This document shows, in pieces, positions 31,604-32,951 of a stretch of DNA of 32,951 bases (within the stretch, counting starts at the first letter, position 1; each line of letters starts with the position of its first letter). The translations under genes were made by a program, and so were the position numbers. The stretch comes from Deltaproteobacteria bacterium (lineage in GTDB: Bacteria > Myxococcota_A > UBA796 > UBA9615), in the NCBI GenBank assembly GCA_023954745.1, contig JAGSHC010000047.1, forward strand, positions 1 to 32,951, in the 5' to 3' direction. The notes beneath the pieces were generated by a model. It worked only from the letters and a program-made list of their open reading frames with translations. It was not told the DNA's origin and searched no databases.

Positions 31604-32527
31604 ATGAGTGACGTCCCGGAGCCCCAGCCGACCGAGTCCACCGCGCTGTATCTGCGCTCGACTCCGCCGAAGCTGCCAAAGGAACACCTGCGCGGCTTCG
31701 AGCGGCTGTCCATTCCCGTGTTCGACGCTCTGAACAGTGTCGAGTGGATGAAGCGCTCGGGCCAGCTGATCACGCGGCACGTCAGCAAGAACTGGATGTG
31801 CTTCGTCACACGGAACCGCTGGGAGCTTCACGGCATCGACAAGCTCAGAGGGCTCAACCCGAAGGCTGGCGTGATGTTGGTCGCCAACCACCGGACCTTC
31901 TGGGACATGTTCGTAGCGAGCGCCGTGCTCTACGACCACGTGTCCTGGATGCAGAAGATTGTGTTCCCGGTGCGGGCCAAGTTCTTCTACACCAACCCCA
32001 TCGGCGCCATGCTCAACACCGCGCTCGCTGGAAACGGGATGTGGCCGCCCGTCTTCCGCGACGACCGCAAGCCGCTCCTCAACCCCACGGCCGTCACCCA
32101 GATGAGTTGGATCCTGGCCCGCCAGGGCACCGTGCTGGGCATGCATCCCGAGGGGACGAGGAACAAGGGGGACGACCCCTACACGTTCCTCGCCGCGCGG
32201 CCAGGCGTGGGCTACCTCATCCGCGACGCCCACCCCGACACCCTCATCGTTCCGTACTTCCTCAACGGCATCACTGGCGACTTGCTGGGCGAGATCCGGC
32301 GGAACTTCCGGCCCGAGGGCCAGCGCGGACAGAACTTCCGGTTCTGGTGGGGTGACCCGATCCGCGTGGGGGATCTCGACCGGAGCAGGCCGGCGCGGGA
32401 GTTGAGCCAGGAGATGCTCGACGTGGTGCATGGACTGGGACTCAGGGACCGGGCCTCCCAGATGGACAAGGGCCTTCTGCCGGCGCCCCCGGCGCCCCCG
32501 GAGCCCGACGAGGCCATCACCGCCTGA
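31604..32527 (+). CDS. PlsC-like 1-acyl-glycerol-3-phosphate acyltransferase
   Basis: A 307-residue membrane-associated acyltransferase of the PlsC/LPLAT family. VANHRTFWD supplies the catalytic HX4D (His96, Asp101). MHPEGTRNKGD (180-190) is the glycerol-phosphate binding motif. FPVRAKFFYTNPIG and the C-terminal GDPIRVGD are family-like. It transfers an acyl chain to lysophosphatidate or a related acceptor in membrane lipid synthesis. No strong transmembrane helix is seen. The C-terminus (PAPPAPPEPDEAITA) is Pro-rich and probably disordered. Given as PlsC-like because the exact acceptor cannot be read. No terminator seen downstream. Confidence 0.92.
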   Translation: MSDVPEPQPTESTALYLRSTPPKLPKEHLRGFERLSIPVFDALNSVEWMKRSGQLITRHVSKNWMCFVTRNRWELHGIDKLRGLNPKAGVMLVANHRTFWDMFVASAVLYDHVSWMQKIVFPVRAKFFYTNPIGAMLNTALAGNGMWPPVFRDDRKPLLNPTAVTQMSWILARQGTVLGMHPEGTRNKGDDPYTFLAARPGVGYLIRDAHPDTLIVPYFLNGITGDLLGEIRRNFRPEGQRGQNFRFWWGDPIRVGDLDRSRPARELSQEMLDVVHGLGLRDRASQMDKGLLPAPPAPPEPDEAITA

Positions 32528-32665
32528 CTCCGCAGCGCGCTCGAACCCGGGCGGATCAACGCCCGAAACCCGCCCGAGCCGACCATGGTAAATTGTGCCA
32601 ATACGGCTGCGCCACGATGCGTTGCCCCTGGCGAATTCATCGCCTGCTGTTCCGGAGACCCGACA

Positions 32666-32951
<286 letters not shown>

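Noticed and set aside
30965-32431. A 488-residue minus-strand frame across NUDIX and PlsC genes
   Set aside because: Antisense shadow caused by high GC; no domain recognised.

Overview
This is a 33 kb, very GC-rich, gene-dense chromosomal window. The gene content points to Myxococcota (former Deltaproteobacteria). One secreted protein ends in a MYXO-CTERM-like tail (Cys motif, hydrophobic helix, Arg run). MopE-type CDG-DNDCDG repeats and thrombospondin type-3-like Asp repeats are present, and many lipoproteins carry poly-Asp linkers. The species assignment is an inference. I see no tRNA, rRNA, CRISPR array, insertion sequence or prophage.

Layout. 1-3.8 kb: two divergent polytopic membrane proteins (YfhO-like, and DUF2723/TMEM260-like). 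3.8-6.7 kb: CapA-like lipoprotein, LigB-type dioxygenase, pentapeptide lipoprotein. 6.9-13.9 kb: FHA protein, EamA-like transporter, HEAT-repeat protein, deoxynucleoside kinase, alpha/beta hydrolase, SRPBCC protein and a large unknown exported protein. 13.9-15.9 kb: a small, probably frameshifted exported ORF, then murB and an endonuclease III. 15.9-17.5 kb: a Rieske oxygenase divergent from a small peptide gene that has a near-perfect sigma-54 promoter, an upstream dyad and a double-glycine-like leader. 17.6-23.1 kb: surface proteins (lipoprotein esterase, Cys-rich duplicated-domain protein, cyclophilin lipoprotein, MopE-like MYXO-CTERM protein). 23.1-26.1 kb: a gluconate-dehydrogenase-subunit-3/GMC oxidoreductase pair and a dienelactone hydrolase. 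26.2-32.5 kb: TSP3/VWA lipoprotein, a trkA-trkH-NUDIX operon and a PlsC acyltransferase. 32.67 kb to the edge: a poly-Asp lipoprotein cut by the window.

The window is a mosaic of short transcription units, mostly single genes in alternating orientation. The clear operons are trkA-trkH-NUDIX (potassium uptake) and the small-subunit/GMC pair with a 4-bp ATGA overlap.

The strongest pattern not explained by gene content is regulatory. At least nine genes that lack a Shine-Dalgarno have a TANNNT hexamer (TAGAAT, TATACT, TAGACT, TACCTT and similar) ending 6 or 7 nt before the start codon. That is the geometry of leaderless transcription. Genes with good Shine-Dalgarno sequences do not show it at that spacing. 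The most system-like locus is the sigma-54-driven peptide beside the Rieske oxygenase (17.0-17.5 kb). A 9-bp hairpin that buries the ribosome binding site of the MopE-like gene is also notable.
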